Notes under the pieces: generated by a model
Told to the model about the DNA's origin: nothing
The model's input: the letters and a program-made list of their open reading frames with translations, nothing else
Databases searched by the model: none
NCBI RefSeq assembly: GCF_014647755.1
Contig: NZ_BMPU01000006.1
Location: forward strand, 48,973-112,972
Direction of reading: 5' to 3'
DNA from: Porphyromonas pasteri
GTDB taxonomy: Bacteria > Bacteroidota > Bacteroidia > Bacteroidales > Porphyromonadaceae
DNA: 64,000 bases
In this document: in pieces, positions 17,200 to 25,388 of the stretch
Layout: every line of letters starts with the position of its first letter
Numbering within the stretch: position 1 is the stretch's first letter
Position numbers and translations under genes: made by a program

Positions 17200-17420
17200 G
17201 AAATAGGGGCGCTATATAAGTGCACGCTCTACCCCAAGTAAGTCACTGAAATATAGCGGGCTAATCGGAGTGCCTTTACCCTGCCCTTCCTCACACCACC
17301 AGCGAGGTACGATCAGGCGTAACTCACCGAGCGAGGAAGTCGTACCTCCCGCCCCTCCTCACCCTACCCCACAGGAATGCGCGGGAGAGGCTAAAGTCTG
17401 GATAACCACGAGAATAGTCG

Positions 17421-17428
17421 TACCTTTG
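17421..17428 (+). promoter_or_regulatory. -7 promoter element for the DUF4199-GT2-apbE operon
   Basis: TACCTTTG matches TAnnTTTG and lies 20 bases before the ATG at 17449, giving a leader of about 15 bases. Confidence 0.6.
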
Positions 17429-17448
17429 CGCCCAAGAATAGATAACTG

Positions 17449-17952
17449 ATGTCGACAACACCTCATCCCTCCCCCCTCATCCCATCGGCAGCACGTGCCG
17501 GCCTGACCTTCGGGCTCATCCTCGTCGTGATGTACACCGCCCGTATACTGAGCTTACAGGTACCCCTCCTACAGATTCTCTACTTCTTCGGGGTCATCAT
17601 CGTGCCCATCGTGGCCTATCGTGGTGCCCGAGCTTATCGAGATTACTTCTACCCCACGGGGCCCTTCAAGGCTGGTCAAGGCTTCAGCTACGTCGTCCTC
17701 CTGCACGTCTTCGGCGGTATCTTGGCCTTCATCCCTCAGTACTTCTACTTCCGCTATGCGATGCCTGCGCTCCTGGCGGCTTGGGAAGAAGCCCTGCGCA
17801 CGATGCCAGGGGCGACCGCTCAGATGCGTGAGATGATCCTGCAGATGCAGGGTATCACCCTCTGGCAGTGGCTCTGGACGGACTATTGCCTGACGATCAT
17901 CCTGGGCGGGATCTGGGGCCTCATCACGGGGCTCATCCTACGTCGCAAATAA
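17449..17952 (+). CDS. DUF4199 family membrane protein
   Basis: A 167-residue inner-membrane protein with four predicted transmembrane segments (about residues 17-35, 39-57, 80-98 and 140-163) and a soluble loop between the third and fourth. Family assignment rests on the N-terminal GLTFGLILVVMY helix pattern, the central FKAGQGFSYVVLLHVFGGIL and the adjacent GT2 gene, an arrangement common in Bacteroidetes. Function is unknown; a helper role for the membrane glycosyltransferase encoded 9 bases downstream is plausible. The short leader and its own -7 element make it the first gene of a three-gene operon. Confidence 0.85.
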   Translation: MSTTPHPSPLIPSAARAGLTFGLILVVMYTARILSLQVPLLQILYFFGVIIVPIVAYRGARAYRDYFYPTGPFKAGQGFSYVVLLHVFGGILAFIPQYFYFRYAMPALLAAWEEALRTMPGATAQMREMILQMQGITLWQWLWTDYCLTIILGGIWGLITGLILRRK

Positions 17953-17961
17953 GATAGATAT

Positions 17962-18915
17962 ATGGACATCTCTGTCGTAATACCCCTATATAACGAAGCC
18001 GAATCCCTGCCCGAACTCGAGGCATGGATCCGACGCGTGATGGAGGAGCATGGCTTCTCCTACGAGATCATCTTCATCAACGATGGTAGCACGGACGACT
18101 CCTGGCGCATCATCCAGGAGCTTCGCGAGAAGAATCCCCATGTGCGTGGCGTGAAGTTCCGCCGCAACTATGGGAAGTCCCCCGGTCTGCAGTGCGGCTT
18201 TGCCCGCACCCAAGGCGATGTAGTCATCACGATGGACGCTGACCTGCAGGACAGCCCCGACGAGATCCCTGGCCTCTACCACATGGTCAAGGAGGAGGGC
18301 TACGATCTGGTCAGCGGCTGGAAGCAGAAGCGCTACGACCCCGTCCTCAGCAAGAACCTCCCCTCCAAGCTCTTCAACGCTACGGCGCGTAAGCTCTCGG
18401 GCATCGACAACCTGCACGACTTCAACTGCGGGCTCAAGGCCTATCGCTCCGAGGTCGTCAAGAGCATCGAGATCTACAACGACATGCACCGCTACATCCC
18501 CTACATGGCGAAGGTGGCGGGCTTCTCTCGCATCGGCGAAAAGGTCGTACAGCATCAGGCGCGTAAGTACGGCACGAGTAAGTTCGGCCTCAACCGCTTT
18601 GTCAATGGCTACCTCGACCTCATCACGCTGTGGTTCACCTCGACCTTCGGCCGCAAGCCCATGCACTTCTTCGGGCTCGGCGGGAGCCTGATGTTCATCA
18701 TCGGCTTCCTCGCGCTGGCCGTCGTCCTGTGCAGTAAGCTCTTCCACATCTGGACGGGTACGCCTGCACCGCTCGTCACGGACCGCCCCTACTTCTTCAT
18801 CGCACTCACGGCGATGGTCATCGGGACGCAGCTCTTCCTCTCGGGCTTTGTAGCAGAGCTGCTGGCACGTCAGTCGCAGGACCGCAACGACTACAGGATC
18901 GACGAAGAAATCTAA
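17962..18915 (+). CDS. Family 2 glycosyltransferase, polyprenyl-phosphate sugar transferase type
   Basis: The 317-residue protein has an N-terminal GT-A domain (MDISVVIPLYNEAESLPEL, with DGSTDDSW and the metal-binding DADLQDSPDE near residue 92). Two C-terminal transmembrane helices follow (about 237-257 and 275-297). This is the architecture of DPM1/GtrB/ArnC-like enzymes, which move a sugar from a nucleotide donor to undecaprenyl phosphate on the inner membrane face. The sugar cannot be named. The conserved LHDFNCGLKAYR block supports the family. It sits between DUF4199 and apbE with gaps of 9 and 19 bases, so co-transcription is likely. Confidence 0.92.
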   Translation: MDISVVIPLYNEAESLPELEAWIRRVMEEHGFSYEIIFINDGSTDDSWRIIQELREKNPHVRGVKFRRNYGKSPGLQCGFARTQGDVVITMDADLQDSPDEIPGLYHMVKEEGYDLVSGWKQKRYDPVLSKNLPSKLFNATARKLSGIDNLHDFNCGLKAYRSEVVKSIEIYNDMHRYIPYMAKVAGFSRIGEKVVQHQARKYGTSKFGLNRFVNGYLDLITLWFTSTFGRKPMHFFGLGGSLMFIIGFLALAVVLCSKLFHIWTGTPAPLVTDRPYFFIALTAMVIGTQLFLSGFVAELLARQSQDRNDYRIDEEI

Positions 18916-18934
18916 CTCCACATACACACACGCT

Positions 18935-19963
18935 ATGCACCACCTACGCCACGTAGCGCTGGCTGCTGCCCTTCTCCTCGGCTTCGGCTCGTGCCAGAAG
19001 TCTGGGAGCGGTAGCGAAGGCGACTACACCAAGCTCACGGGGGAGGTCTTCACGACGACCTTCTCCATCCAGTACAATGCCCAGAAGGACTATTCGGAGG
19101 CCGTTGACTCGACCTTCCATGCCTTCAGCCACTCGCTCAATCCCTTCGACTCCACGAGCCTCATCTCAGCGATCAACCGCAATGAGTCACAGCTCATGGA
19201 CTCGATGCTGCGCGAGGTCTTCCTGCAGTCCGTCGTCATCTCGCGCCACACGGGTGGGAGCTATGACGTGACCTGCGCCCCACTCATCAACCTCTGGGGC
19301 TTCGGCTTCGAGAAGAAGAAGACCGATAGCGTCACCCCCGAAGCTATCGACAGCGTCCGCACCTTCGTGGGCTTCGACAAGATCCACCTCGACGGCATGC
19401 GCATGATCAAGGAGGACCCTCGTATGAAGATGGACTTCTCCTCCATCTCCAAGGGCTACTGCTCCGATCTCGTGGCACGCATGCTCAAGCGCCGTGGCGT
19501 GACGAGCTACCTCGTCGAGCTCGGTGGGGAGATCGCCTTCGAGGGCACCAACTCACGAGGTGAGAGCTGGGTCATCGGTGTCGACAAGCCCATCGCAGAC
19601 CCTGCGGGCGTCATCAATGACTTCCAGGTGCGCGTACAGCTCCCCCGTACCGCTGGCGGGCTGGCGACCTCGGGCAACTACCGCAACTTCAAGGTCTTGA
19701 ATGGCAAGAAGATCGCCCACACCATCGACCCACACACGGGCTATCCCATCCAGACGGACGTGCTGAGTGCAACGATCATCGCCCCCACGTGTATGCTCGC
19801 TGATGGGCTGGCGACGGCCTGCATGACCCGCATGGCAGCCGACGTCCCCGCACTGATACAGAACTTCCCTGGGGTCGAATACATGCTCATCCTCGGTGAC
19901 GAGAAGACGGGCTTCCGCACGGTGATGTCTCCCGGCTTCGAGCGCCTCATCCTCCCCGACTAA
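18935..19963 (+). CDS. apbE: FAD:protein FMN transferase, lipoprotein form
   Basis: A 342-residue ApbE-family enzyme that covalently attaches FMN to Thr of target flavoproteins such as the NQR or RNF subunits. A type II signal peptide (lipobox FGSC, Cys20) anchors it to the membrane facing the periplasm. Family motifs: GGSYDVTCAPLINLWGFG (about 108-125), MDFSSISKGYCSDLVARML (about 168-186), the nucleotide-binding LVELGGEI (about 196), and HTIDPHTGYPI followed by the metal-site region with TCMLADGLATACM (about 268-300). The length is typical. It is the last gene of the DUF4199-GT2-apbE operon and is followed by a strong terminator. No target flavoprotein gene is in the window. Confidence 0.94.
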   Translation: MHHLRHVALAAALLLGFGSCQKSGSGSEGDYTKLTGEVFTTTFSIQYNAQKDYSEAVDSTFHAFSHSLNPFDSTSLISAINRNESQLMDSMLREVFLQSVVISRHTGGSYDVTCAPLINLWGFGFEKKKTDSVTPEAIDSVRTFVGFDKIHLDGMRMIKEDPRMKMDFSSISKGYCSDLVARMLKRRGVTSYLVELGGEIAFEGTNSRGESWVIGVDKPIADPAGVINDFQVRVQLPRTAGGLATSGNYRNFKVLNGKKIAHTIDPHTGYPIQTDVLSATIIAPTCMLADGLATACMTRMAADVPALIQNFPGVEYMLILGDEKTGFRTVMSPGFERLILPD

Positions 19964-19991
19964 GGAGCATCGCACTCCCGAGCACCAAGAG

Positions 19992-20032
19992 TCAGGGGAT
20001 CCAGCCGCACCGCTTGCAGCTGGATCCCCTGA
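19992..20032 (+). terminator. Terminator after apbE
   Basis: TCAGGGGATCCAGC pairs with GCTGGATCCCCTGA around an 13-base loop, followed by TTCTTTCTCC. Confidence 0.85.
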
Positions 20033-20072
20033 TTCTTTCTCCCCCACTCCCCGCCTGCTAAGAGATTGGTAT

Positions 20073-20080
20073 CATATTTG
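20073..20080 (+). promoter_or_regulatory. Probable -7 element of the grpE-dnaJ operon
   Basis: CATATTTG differs from TAnnTTTG only at the first base. It gives a leader of about 110 bases that contains two hairpins (20096-20123 and 20139-20162). No CIRCE element (TTAGCACTC-N9-GAGTGCTAA) was found. Confidence 0.4.
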
Positions 20081-20095
20081 CACGAAGGTAAATAG

Positions 20096-20162
20096 CTCCC
20101 GCACGACACAGCACGATCGGGAGGATAATGATAGCGCCTACACCGCCCCTCCATACGGTGTA
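20096..20162 (+). promoter_or_regulatory. Two hairpins in the grpE leader
   Basis: Hairpin 1 pairs CTCCCG (20096-20101) with CGGGAG (20118-20123). Hairpin 2 pairs TACACCG (20139-20145) with CGGTGTA (20156-20162). The start-codon region itself (AACAATAAATAATATG) is left unpaired. Whether these affect heat-shock expression is unknown. Confidence 0.4.
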
Positions 20163-20196
20163 AGCCACTAATATATAGCAAATAACAATAAATAAT

Positions 20197-20781
20197 ATGA
20201 GCGAAGAAATCAAAGATCAAGAGCTGGAGTGCAACGAGCAGACAGCCGCAGAAGAACAGACAGATTGTCAGACAAACGAGCAGGCTCAGCCTCAAGAGGA
20301 AGAATTGACCGAGAGTCCAGCCGAGGAACTTTCGCCCGAAGCCAAGCTTCAGGCTGAGCTCAACAAACTCAAGGACACGCACCTGCGTCTGGTCGCCGAG
20401 TACGACAACTACCGCAAGCGCACCCTCAAGGAGAAGAGCGAGCTCATCCGCAGCGGTGGCGAGAAGGCCCTCACCGACCTCTTGCCCGTCGTCGATGACC
20501 TCGAAATCGCCCTGCAGAACCTCGACAAGGCCACCGACCTTGATGCCCTCAAGGAAGGCGTGCACCTGATCTACTCAAAGTTCGTGGACTACCTCAGCCG
20601 TCAGGGCGTCACAGCTATCCCCACCGAGGGCGAGAGCTTCGACGATGAGCTCCACGAAGCCATCGCCACCTTCCCCGCCCCCGAGGAGAGCCTCAAGGGT
20701 AAGATCATCGACTGCGTCAAGAAGGGCTACAAGCTCCACGACAAGGTACTACGCCACTCCTCTGTGATCGTAGGTCAGTAA
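20197..20781 (+). CDS. grpE: Nucleotide exchange factor GrpE
   Basis: A 194-residue co-chaperone that releases ADP from DnaK. The first 50 residues are acidic and Gln/Glu-rich, followed by a long coiled coil (about 48-105: LQAELNKLKDTHLRLVAEYD, then NYRKRT, the GrpE family signature start) and the C-terminal beta domain (DDELHEAIATFPAPEESLKG, ending HDKVLRHSSVIVGQ). It is followed after 18 bases by dnaJ, the classic pairing. dnaK is not in the window. The length is normal. Confidence 0.96.
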   Translation: MSEEIKDQELECNEQTAAEEQTDCQTNEQAQPQEEELTESPAEELSPEAKLQAELNKLKDTHLRLVAEYDNYRKRTLKEKSELIRSGGEKALTDLLPVVDDLEIALQNLDKATDLDALKEGVHLIYSKFVDYLSRQGVTAIPTEGESFDDELHEAIATFPAPEESLKGKIIDCVKKGYKLHDKVLRHSSVIVGQ

Positions 20782-20799
20782 GGAAAGGAGAAACTATCT

Positions 20800-21963
20800 A
20801 TGGCAGAAAAGAGAGATTACTATGAAGTCCTTGGCGTAGCTAAGGGCGCTTCAGCCGAAGAGCTGAAGAAGGCCTACCGTAAGCTCGCCATCAAATATCA
20901 CCCCGACAAGAACCCCGGGGACAAGGAGGCCGAAGAGAAGTTCAAGGAGCTTGCTGAGGCCTATGACGTACTGAGCGATCCAGAGAAGCGTCAGCGCTAC
21001 GACCAGTTCGGTCATGCCGGCGTCGGCAGCGGCGCCGCCAGCGGTGGCGGTGGCTTCGGCGGAGGCATGTCGATGGAAGATATCTTCAGCCGCTTCGGTG
21101 ACCTCTTCGGAGGTGGTGGCTTCGGAGGCTTTGACTTCGGAGGCTTCGGCGGTGGCGGCGGCGGTGGCCGTCAGGTCCTGCGCGGCTCCGACCTTCGCGC
21201 TCGCGTCCGCCTCACCCTCGAGGAGATCGACAAGGGCGTAGAGAAGAAGCTCAAGGTGAAGAAGCAAGTCGCCTGCTCCCACTGTCACGGCGACGGCACT
21301 ATGGAGAAGGACGGCAAGAAGCAGTGCGACACGTGTCACGGCTCGGGCGTCGTCATCTCCGCTCAGCGCAGTATCTTCGGCATGATGCAGACGCAGTCCG
21401 TCTGCCCCACCTGTGAGGGTACGGGCGAGGTCATCACCAAGCCCTGTAGCTTCTGTAAGGGTAAGGGCACGCAGATCGGCGAAGAGGTCGTATCCTTCCG
21501 CATCCCTGCTGGGGTCGCCGAAGGCATGCAGTTCTCCGTCCAAGGCAAGGGGAACGCAGCTCCCCGCGGTGGTATCCCCGGTGACCTGCAGGTCGTCATC
21601 CAGGAAGAAGAGGATCCCAATCTCATCCGCAATGGCAATGACCTCATCTACAACCTCCTCATCTCCGTACCTACAGCCGCCCAAGGTGGCTCCGTCGAGG
21701 TACCTACGATCGGCGGGAAGGCACGTGTGAACATCGCCGCAGGCACTCAGCCAGGCAAGGTCCTCCGTCTGCGTGGCAAAGGACTACCTTCGGTCAATGG
21801 CTACGGCAAGGGTGACCTCTTAGTCAACGTGAACGTCTTCATCCCGAAGCTCAACGAGAAGACCGATGCCTCCGTCCTTGAGACGATGTCTGCACCCGCC
21901 TTCGAGCCCACAGACGAAGCCCGCAAGGAGATCGATAGGCACTACCGTCAGATGCTTCGATAG
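20800..21963 (+). CDS. dnaJ: Chaperone protein DnaJ
   Basis: A 387-residue type I J-protein that loads clients onto DnaK and stimulates its ATPase. J domain at residues 5-68 with the HPD motif (H34-P35-D36), a Gly/Phe-rich linker (about 72-125, very Gly-rich), and a zinc-finger domain at about 150-230 with four CxxCxGxG units ([32 protein letters not shown]). The C-terminal substrate-binding domains end at [14 protein letters not shown]. All key residues are present. Second gene of the grpE-dnaJ operon, ending at a perfect 35-base hairpin. Confidence 0.97.
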   Translation: MAEKRDYYEVLGVAKGASAEELKKAYRKLAIKYHPDKNPGDKEAEEKFKELAEAYDVLSDPEKRQRYDQFGHAGVGSGAASGGGGFGGGMSMEDIFSRFGDLFGGGGFGGFDFGGFGGGGGGGRQVLRGSDLRARVRLTLEEIDKGVEKKLKVKKQVACSHCHGDGTMEKDGKKQCDTCHGSGVVISAQRSIFGMMQTQSVCPTCEGTGEVITKPCSFCKGKGTQIGEEVVSFRIPAGVAEGMQFSVQGKGNAAPRGGIPGDLQVVIQEEEDPNLIRNGNDLIYNLLISVPTAAQGGSVEVPTIGGKARVNIAAGTQPGKVLRLRGKGLPSVNGYGKGDLLVNVNVFIPKLNEKTDASVLETMSAPAFEPTDEARKEIDRHYRQMLR

Positions 21964-21992
21964 TCCCGACAAAAAGGGAACTCTATAAATAG

Positions 21993-22027
21993 GCGAGGCC
22001 GCGATCATCAGATGATCGCGGCCTCGC
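21993..22027 (+). terminator. Terminator after dnaJ (copy 1 of a duplicated hairpin)
   Basis: GCGAGGCCGCGATCATC and its exact complement flank a single A. The following TGTCGTTTTGTG tract suits rho-independent termination of dnaJ. It lies between the convergent dnaJ and DUF805 genes and could serve both. Confidence 0.85.
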
Positions 22028-22069
22028 TGTCGTTTTGTGTGTACGTTCGTGGAGAAGTCTGTGTCCTAC

Positions 22070-22438
22070 TTAGAGGCTCTTAGGATTGGGGCCATAGGCA
22101 TTTTCCTCAGGCTCGCTGTCTTCTATAAAGAGGAAGAGCAGGTAAAAAGCACCGAGGATAGGGATAAGCCCAGCGAGGATATAATACCCGGGCTTACCGA
22201 CATCATGGAGACGCCGCACACTCACAGCAAGACTGGGGAGGGCGAAAATAAGGGATACGATTTTCGGTAAGATCAGGCCGAGGTCGAGGAGAATATCGAT
22301 GAAGATAAATACAAAGGCAATGATACTGTAGAAGAGTACATACCCCCAGTATTCACGACGGCGTGCACGACCATCGAAATCAGCAAGCTTGAGCGTGATA
22401 CAATCCGTGAAGTACTCGAAGAGACCTTTTTCTTGCAT
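22070..22438 (-). CDS. DUF805 family membrane protein, copy 1
   Basis: A 122-residue inner-membrane protein. The start is set at MQEKGLFEYF by comparison with its paralogue; a longer frame to 22522 adds 28 non-family residues. DUF805 hallmarks are FDGRARRREYWGY, three to four transmembrane helices, and VRRLHDVGKPGYY before the last helix. It ends in NAYGPNPKSL, the same ending as its neighbour. YhaH-like DUF805 proteins have no firm function. It is one half of a tandem duplication with the gene at 22628: the coding ends, the sequence just after the stop and the hairpin beyond are nearly identical. The central helices have diverged, so the duplication is not recent or is under relaxed constraint. 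Confidence 0.88.
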   Translation of the reverse strand: MQEKGLFEYFTDCITLKLADFDGRARRREYWGYVLFYSIIAFVFIFIDILLDLGLILPKIVSLIFALPSLAVSVRRLHDVGKPGYYILAGLIPILGAFYLLFLFIEDSEPEENAYGPNPKSL

Positions 22439-22552
22439 GAGTCTTTTAGTTATTTGCGGGTTGATGAATATGATTGGAACGTGCACAAAGGTACAGATAT
22501 TATCGACCGCTACAAAGGTCATAGCAGAGAAGGCATAATGAAGTATAGAAGT

Positions 22553-22583
22553 GAGGCCGCGATCATCAGATGATCGCGGCCTC
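22553..22583 (-). terminator. Duplicated hairpin terminator (copy 2)
   Basis: Same palindrome as at 21993, with the outer GC pair lost (now TGAGGCCGC...). It lies between the two DUF805 genes, 45 bases past the stop codon of the upstream copy (22628). Confidence 0.75.
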
Positions 22584-22627
22584 GCTGTCGTTTTGTGTGT
22601 ATGTTCGTGGAGAGGTCTGTGTCCTAC

Positions 22628-22993
22628 TTAGAGGCTCTTAGGATTGGGGCCGTAGGCGTTGTCACCGGGCTCGCCTTCCTGAACGAAGAGATAGATCAGG
22701 TAGAAAGCACCGAAGGGGATAAGAGCAATAAGGAGGTACTTCCAGTCCTTACCCAGGTCATGGAGACGACGTACAGCGATTGCGAGACCAGGGAGGAGGA
22801 GAGCAAGGCTTACAATAAGGGAAAGGACGCTGTGCAGACCGATGAGGCCATCAATGAGACCAGCTACAAAGCCAATGACGAAGGCGCAGAGTGCATAGCT
22901 CCAATATTCACGGCGGCGTGCACGGCCATTGAAATCCATGTACTTAAGAGTTACACCTTCCTTGAAGTACTCGAAGATACCTTTTTCTTGCAT
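22628..22993 (-). CDS. DUF805 family membrane protein, copy 2
   Basis: A 121-residue paralogue of the preceding gene. It has the same opening (MQEKGIFEYF), the family motif FNGRARRREYWSY, transmembrane helices at about residues 28-50, 52-70 and 88-106, and the VRRLHDLGKDWKY motif, ending NAYGPNPKSL. The start has good support because the alternative upstream codons are absent in the copy. In the transcribed direction it is upstream of copy 1 and separated from it by the duplicated hairpin. No clear TAnnTTTG element was identified upstream. Function unknown. Confidence 0.88.
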   Translation of the reverse strand: MQEKGIFEYFKEGVTLKYMDFNGRARRREYWSYALCAFVIGFVAGLIDGLIGLHSVLSLIVSLALLLPGLAIAVRRLHDLGKDWKYLLIALIPFGAFYLIYLFVQEGEPGDNAYGPNPKSL

Positions 22994-23108
22994 GAGTCTT
23001 TTAGTTGTTTGTGGGTTGATATATCGTAATTATAACGTAGGTAAAGGTACGTAATATTATCTACGGCAACAAAAAGACTACTCCACAGCACTCTATAAAT
23101 AAAGCGAG

Positions 23109-23146
23109 CGTGCCCGCACCGACCTCGTGGGGTCGATGCGGGCACG
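23109..23146 (-). terminator. Terminator of pfp
   Basis: CGTGCCCGCA and TGCGGGCACG enclose a further GACC/GGTC pairing. On the minus strand it is followed by CTCGCTTTATTTATAGAG. It separates pfp from the DUF805 pair. Confidence 0.85.
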
Positions 23147-23174
23147 CCTTGTATAGAGGTACGAGCCTCAGGGC

Positions 23175-24821
23175 TTACTTACCCTGCTCGAGAGCGAGCG
23201 TACGTGAGGGCTGGTCGCAGAGCTCGGGATCACCGTAGAACTGGATGGGCCCAGGGTAGATGAAGCACGTATCCTTAGCCCACTCAGCGCGGTTAGCTAC
23301 GAAGTAAGCGAAGGGCTTGCCCTGAAGGTCTACGAGAGCCTTCTGGATCACAGGCTTCATTTCGCCGTGACGACGCTCCATATTCATCATCATCGTCGTG
23401 GGGATACCACCAGCGATCCACTCAGTAGCGGGAGCCGTGAGGTTCTGTACAGAGCTCATGTAGCCCGTCACACCTGAGGCAATGAGGCAAGCAGCCGTAC
23501 GACCGAGGGCGTAGCAGTAGTCAGCATCGAAGTTCGAGGGCATAGCACAGCGGCCTTCGTAGCCGAAGAAGTGCGTGAGGGAAGCGAACTTACCCGTGAA
23601 GCGACCTTCTTCCTTCCAAGCAGCGAGCTTGGTAGCGACCATCTCAGCCAGGAGCTTTTCCGTCTCGATGAGCGACACCTGGACGTTGCCGTGGGGGTCA
23701 CGGTCGAGCGTCAGCTGGCGAGCTACCGTAGCGGGCAGGCTGGCATAGAGAGCTGAGTTAGCAGCGCTGAGGTGCTCAGCGATATAGGCACGCTGCTCGT
23801 CAGCGGGGACAGCGCGGAACTCTGCCTCGTGGTGTGCGAGGTAGTCGTTGAGCTCAGCGATGAGCGCCTTGAAGGCAGGGATAAATTCGATAAGACCTTC
23901 GGGGATCAGGACCGTACCGAAGTTCTCACCCTTAGCAGCGCGAGCGGCTACGACCTCAGCGATGTAGGTGACTACGTCGTCGAGGGTCTGGTTCTTAGCC
24001 TCTACTTCTTCGCTGATGATAGCGACGTTGGGCTGTACCTGCAGGGCGCACTCAAGGGCGATGTGCGAAGCAGAGCGGCCCATGAGCTTGATGAAGTGCC
24101 AGTACTTGCGGGCAGAGTTACAGTCGCGCTGGATGTTACCGATGACTTCGGCGTAGACCTTCGTAGCGGTGTCGAAGCCGAAGGAGGTCTCGATCTGCTC
24201 GTTCTTCAGGTCACCGTCGATGGTCTTGGGGCAGCCAATGACCTGGACGGGAGCGCCGATGCTCTTGTAGTATTCAGCGAGGACTGCAGCGTTGGTGTTG
24301 GAGTCGTCACCACCGATGATGACCAGCGCACGGATGTCGAGCTTCTTGAGGATCTCGAGACCCTTGTCGAACTGAGCCGTTTCCTCGAGCTTCGTACGGC
24401 CAGAGCCGATGATGTCGAAGCCGCCGGTATTGCGGTACTCGTCGATGATGTCGGCCGTCAGCTCGATGTAGTTGTGCTGTACGAGACCGTCAGGCCCCAT
24501 GAGGAAGCCATAGAGACGGCTATCGGGATGGATCTTCTTCAGACCGTCGAAGAGGCCTGCGATGACGTTGTGCCCACCAGGAGCCTGACCGCCAGAGAGG
24601 ATGACACCGCCATTGATGGGCGTGCCAGAAGTAGCCTCGCTCGAAGCTTCGAAGGTGAGCTTGGGGAGACCGTATGTGTTAGGGAAAAGCTTGGCGATAG
24701 CTTCCTGATCGCTGACGCTCTGCGTAGCTGCACCGAAGACGGTCTTCACGCCACCTTCCAGTGCCTTAGGGAGCTTGGGGCTGTACTTACTACGAGCCTG
24801 CTGGAGTGCACTCTTAATCAT
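23175..24821 (-). CDS. pfp: Diphosphate--fructose-6-phosphate 1-phosphotransferase
   Basis: A 548-residue PPi-dependent phosphofructokinase of the long (plant beta-like) class. It interconverts fructose 6-phosphate and fructose 1,6-bisphosphate using pyrophosphate, and so works in both glycolysis and gluconeogenesis. Diagnostic motifs are [12 protein letters not shown] (about 73-84), [11 protein letters not shown], in which the Asp at the ATP/PPi switch position matches PPi users, and [11 protein letters not shown] with the catalytic Asp (about 197-207). [14 protein letters not shown] follows at about 247. The length fits the family. The gene stands alone with its own terminator. The region upstream is unusually pyrimidine-rich and then enters the 22-bp repeat array at 25084. 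Confidence 0.95.
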   Translation of the reverse strand: MIKSALQQARSKYSPKLPKALEGGVKTVFGAATQSVSDQEAIAKLFPNTYGLPKLTFEASSEATSGTPINGGVILSGGQAPGGHNVIAGLFDGLKKIHPDSRLYGFLMGPDGLVQHNYIELTADIIDEYRNTGGFDIIGSGRTKLEETAQFDKGLEILKKLDIRALVIIGGDDSNTNAAVLAEYYKSIGAPVQVIGCPKTIDGDLKNEQIETSFGFDTATKVYAEVIGNIQRDCNSARKYWHFIKLMGRSASHIALECALQVQPNVAIISEEVEAKNQTLDDVVTYIAEVVAARAAKGENFGTVLIPEGLIEFIPAFKALIAELNDYLAHHEAEFRAVPADEQRAYIAEHLSAANSALYASLPATVARQLTLDRDPHGNVQVSLIETEKLLAEMVATKLAAWKEEGRFTGKFASLTHFFGYEGRCAMPSNFDADYCYALGRTAACLIASGVTGYMSSVQNLTAPATEWIAGGIPTTMMMNMERRHGEMKPVIQKALVDLQGKPFAYFVANRAEWAKDTCFIYPGPIQFYGDPELCDQPSRTLALEQGK

Positions 24822-25083
24822 ATTGCTTGTTTGGGTATAATAGAACCTATGGATTTGCGGTACAAAGATCTTAAAATTTCTTCATAATAGCCCCCACTTT
24901 TCCTTTTTTCCCGTAGACAAAGGCCTTTTTAGATGCTCGCGCGCCCGCCCGCGAAGGCGATTTACCGACCACCCACCTCCATTTTTCGCCCCGCTTACCT
25001 CACCTTCTTTACCCCTCCCAAGCACCTCTATCACAGCGCCTCCCAAGGTAACCACGCCACGCACCTCGCAGCCAACGAAATTT
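24822..25083. other. Non-coding region upstream of pfp
   Basis: About 260 bases with no credible gene. A GATCTTTG on the minus strand at about 24860 is a one-mismatch candidate -7 element for pfp. The segment 24890-25080 is pyrimidine-rich (CTTTTCCTTTTTTCCC, ACCACCCACCTCC). Nothing else recognisable. Confidence 0.4.
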
Positions 25084-25298
25084 GACCAGTACTGGTCGCC
25101 GTTCTGACCAGTACTGGTTGCTTTCGTGACCAGTACTACTTACTATGGGTGACCAGTACTGCTTGCCGTTCTGACCAGTACTGATTGCTTTCGCGACCTA
25201 TATTGGTCCGCGGGTGGACCTATATAGGTTCATTCAGCGACCTATATAGCTTCACTCGACGACCTATATAGATCCACCCACCGACCAATATAGGTTCA
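25084..25298 (+). repeat. 22-bp palindromic repeat array 4 (10 units, two core types)
   Basis: Units begin at 25084, 25106, 25128, 25151, 25173, 25195, 25217, 25239, 25261 and 25283, so spacing is 22 bp with a single 23. The first five have the AGTACT core and the last five TATATT, TATATA or AATATA cores. Spacers of units 1-2 recur in units 4-5 (GCCGTTCT then TTGCTTTCG), indicating duplication of a multi-unit block. It lies about 75 bases upstream of the patatin promoter, with no repeat body. Confidence 0.93.
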
Positions 25299-25371
25299 CA
25301 CCACCCCTCCGATATAGATACAGAAGCTACTGTACGGGAAATGGGAGGGGGCAGGTATGCGGGGCATGGCG

Positions 25372-25379
25372 TATCTTTG
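25372..25379 (+). promoter_or_regulatory. -7 promoter element for the patatin-GH13 pair
   Basis: TATCTTTG is a full TAnnTTTG match, 9 bases before the first ATG (25389) and 21 before the second in-frame ATG (25401). The spacing favours the second start. Confidence 0.55.
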
Positions 25380-25388
25380 CGACAATAA

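Noticed and set aside
23772..24887. Long open frame of 371 codons opposite pfp
   Set aside because: It mirrors the codon structure of the well-supported pfp gene and has no motif, so it is an antisense shadow in GC-rich sequence.
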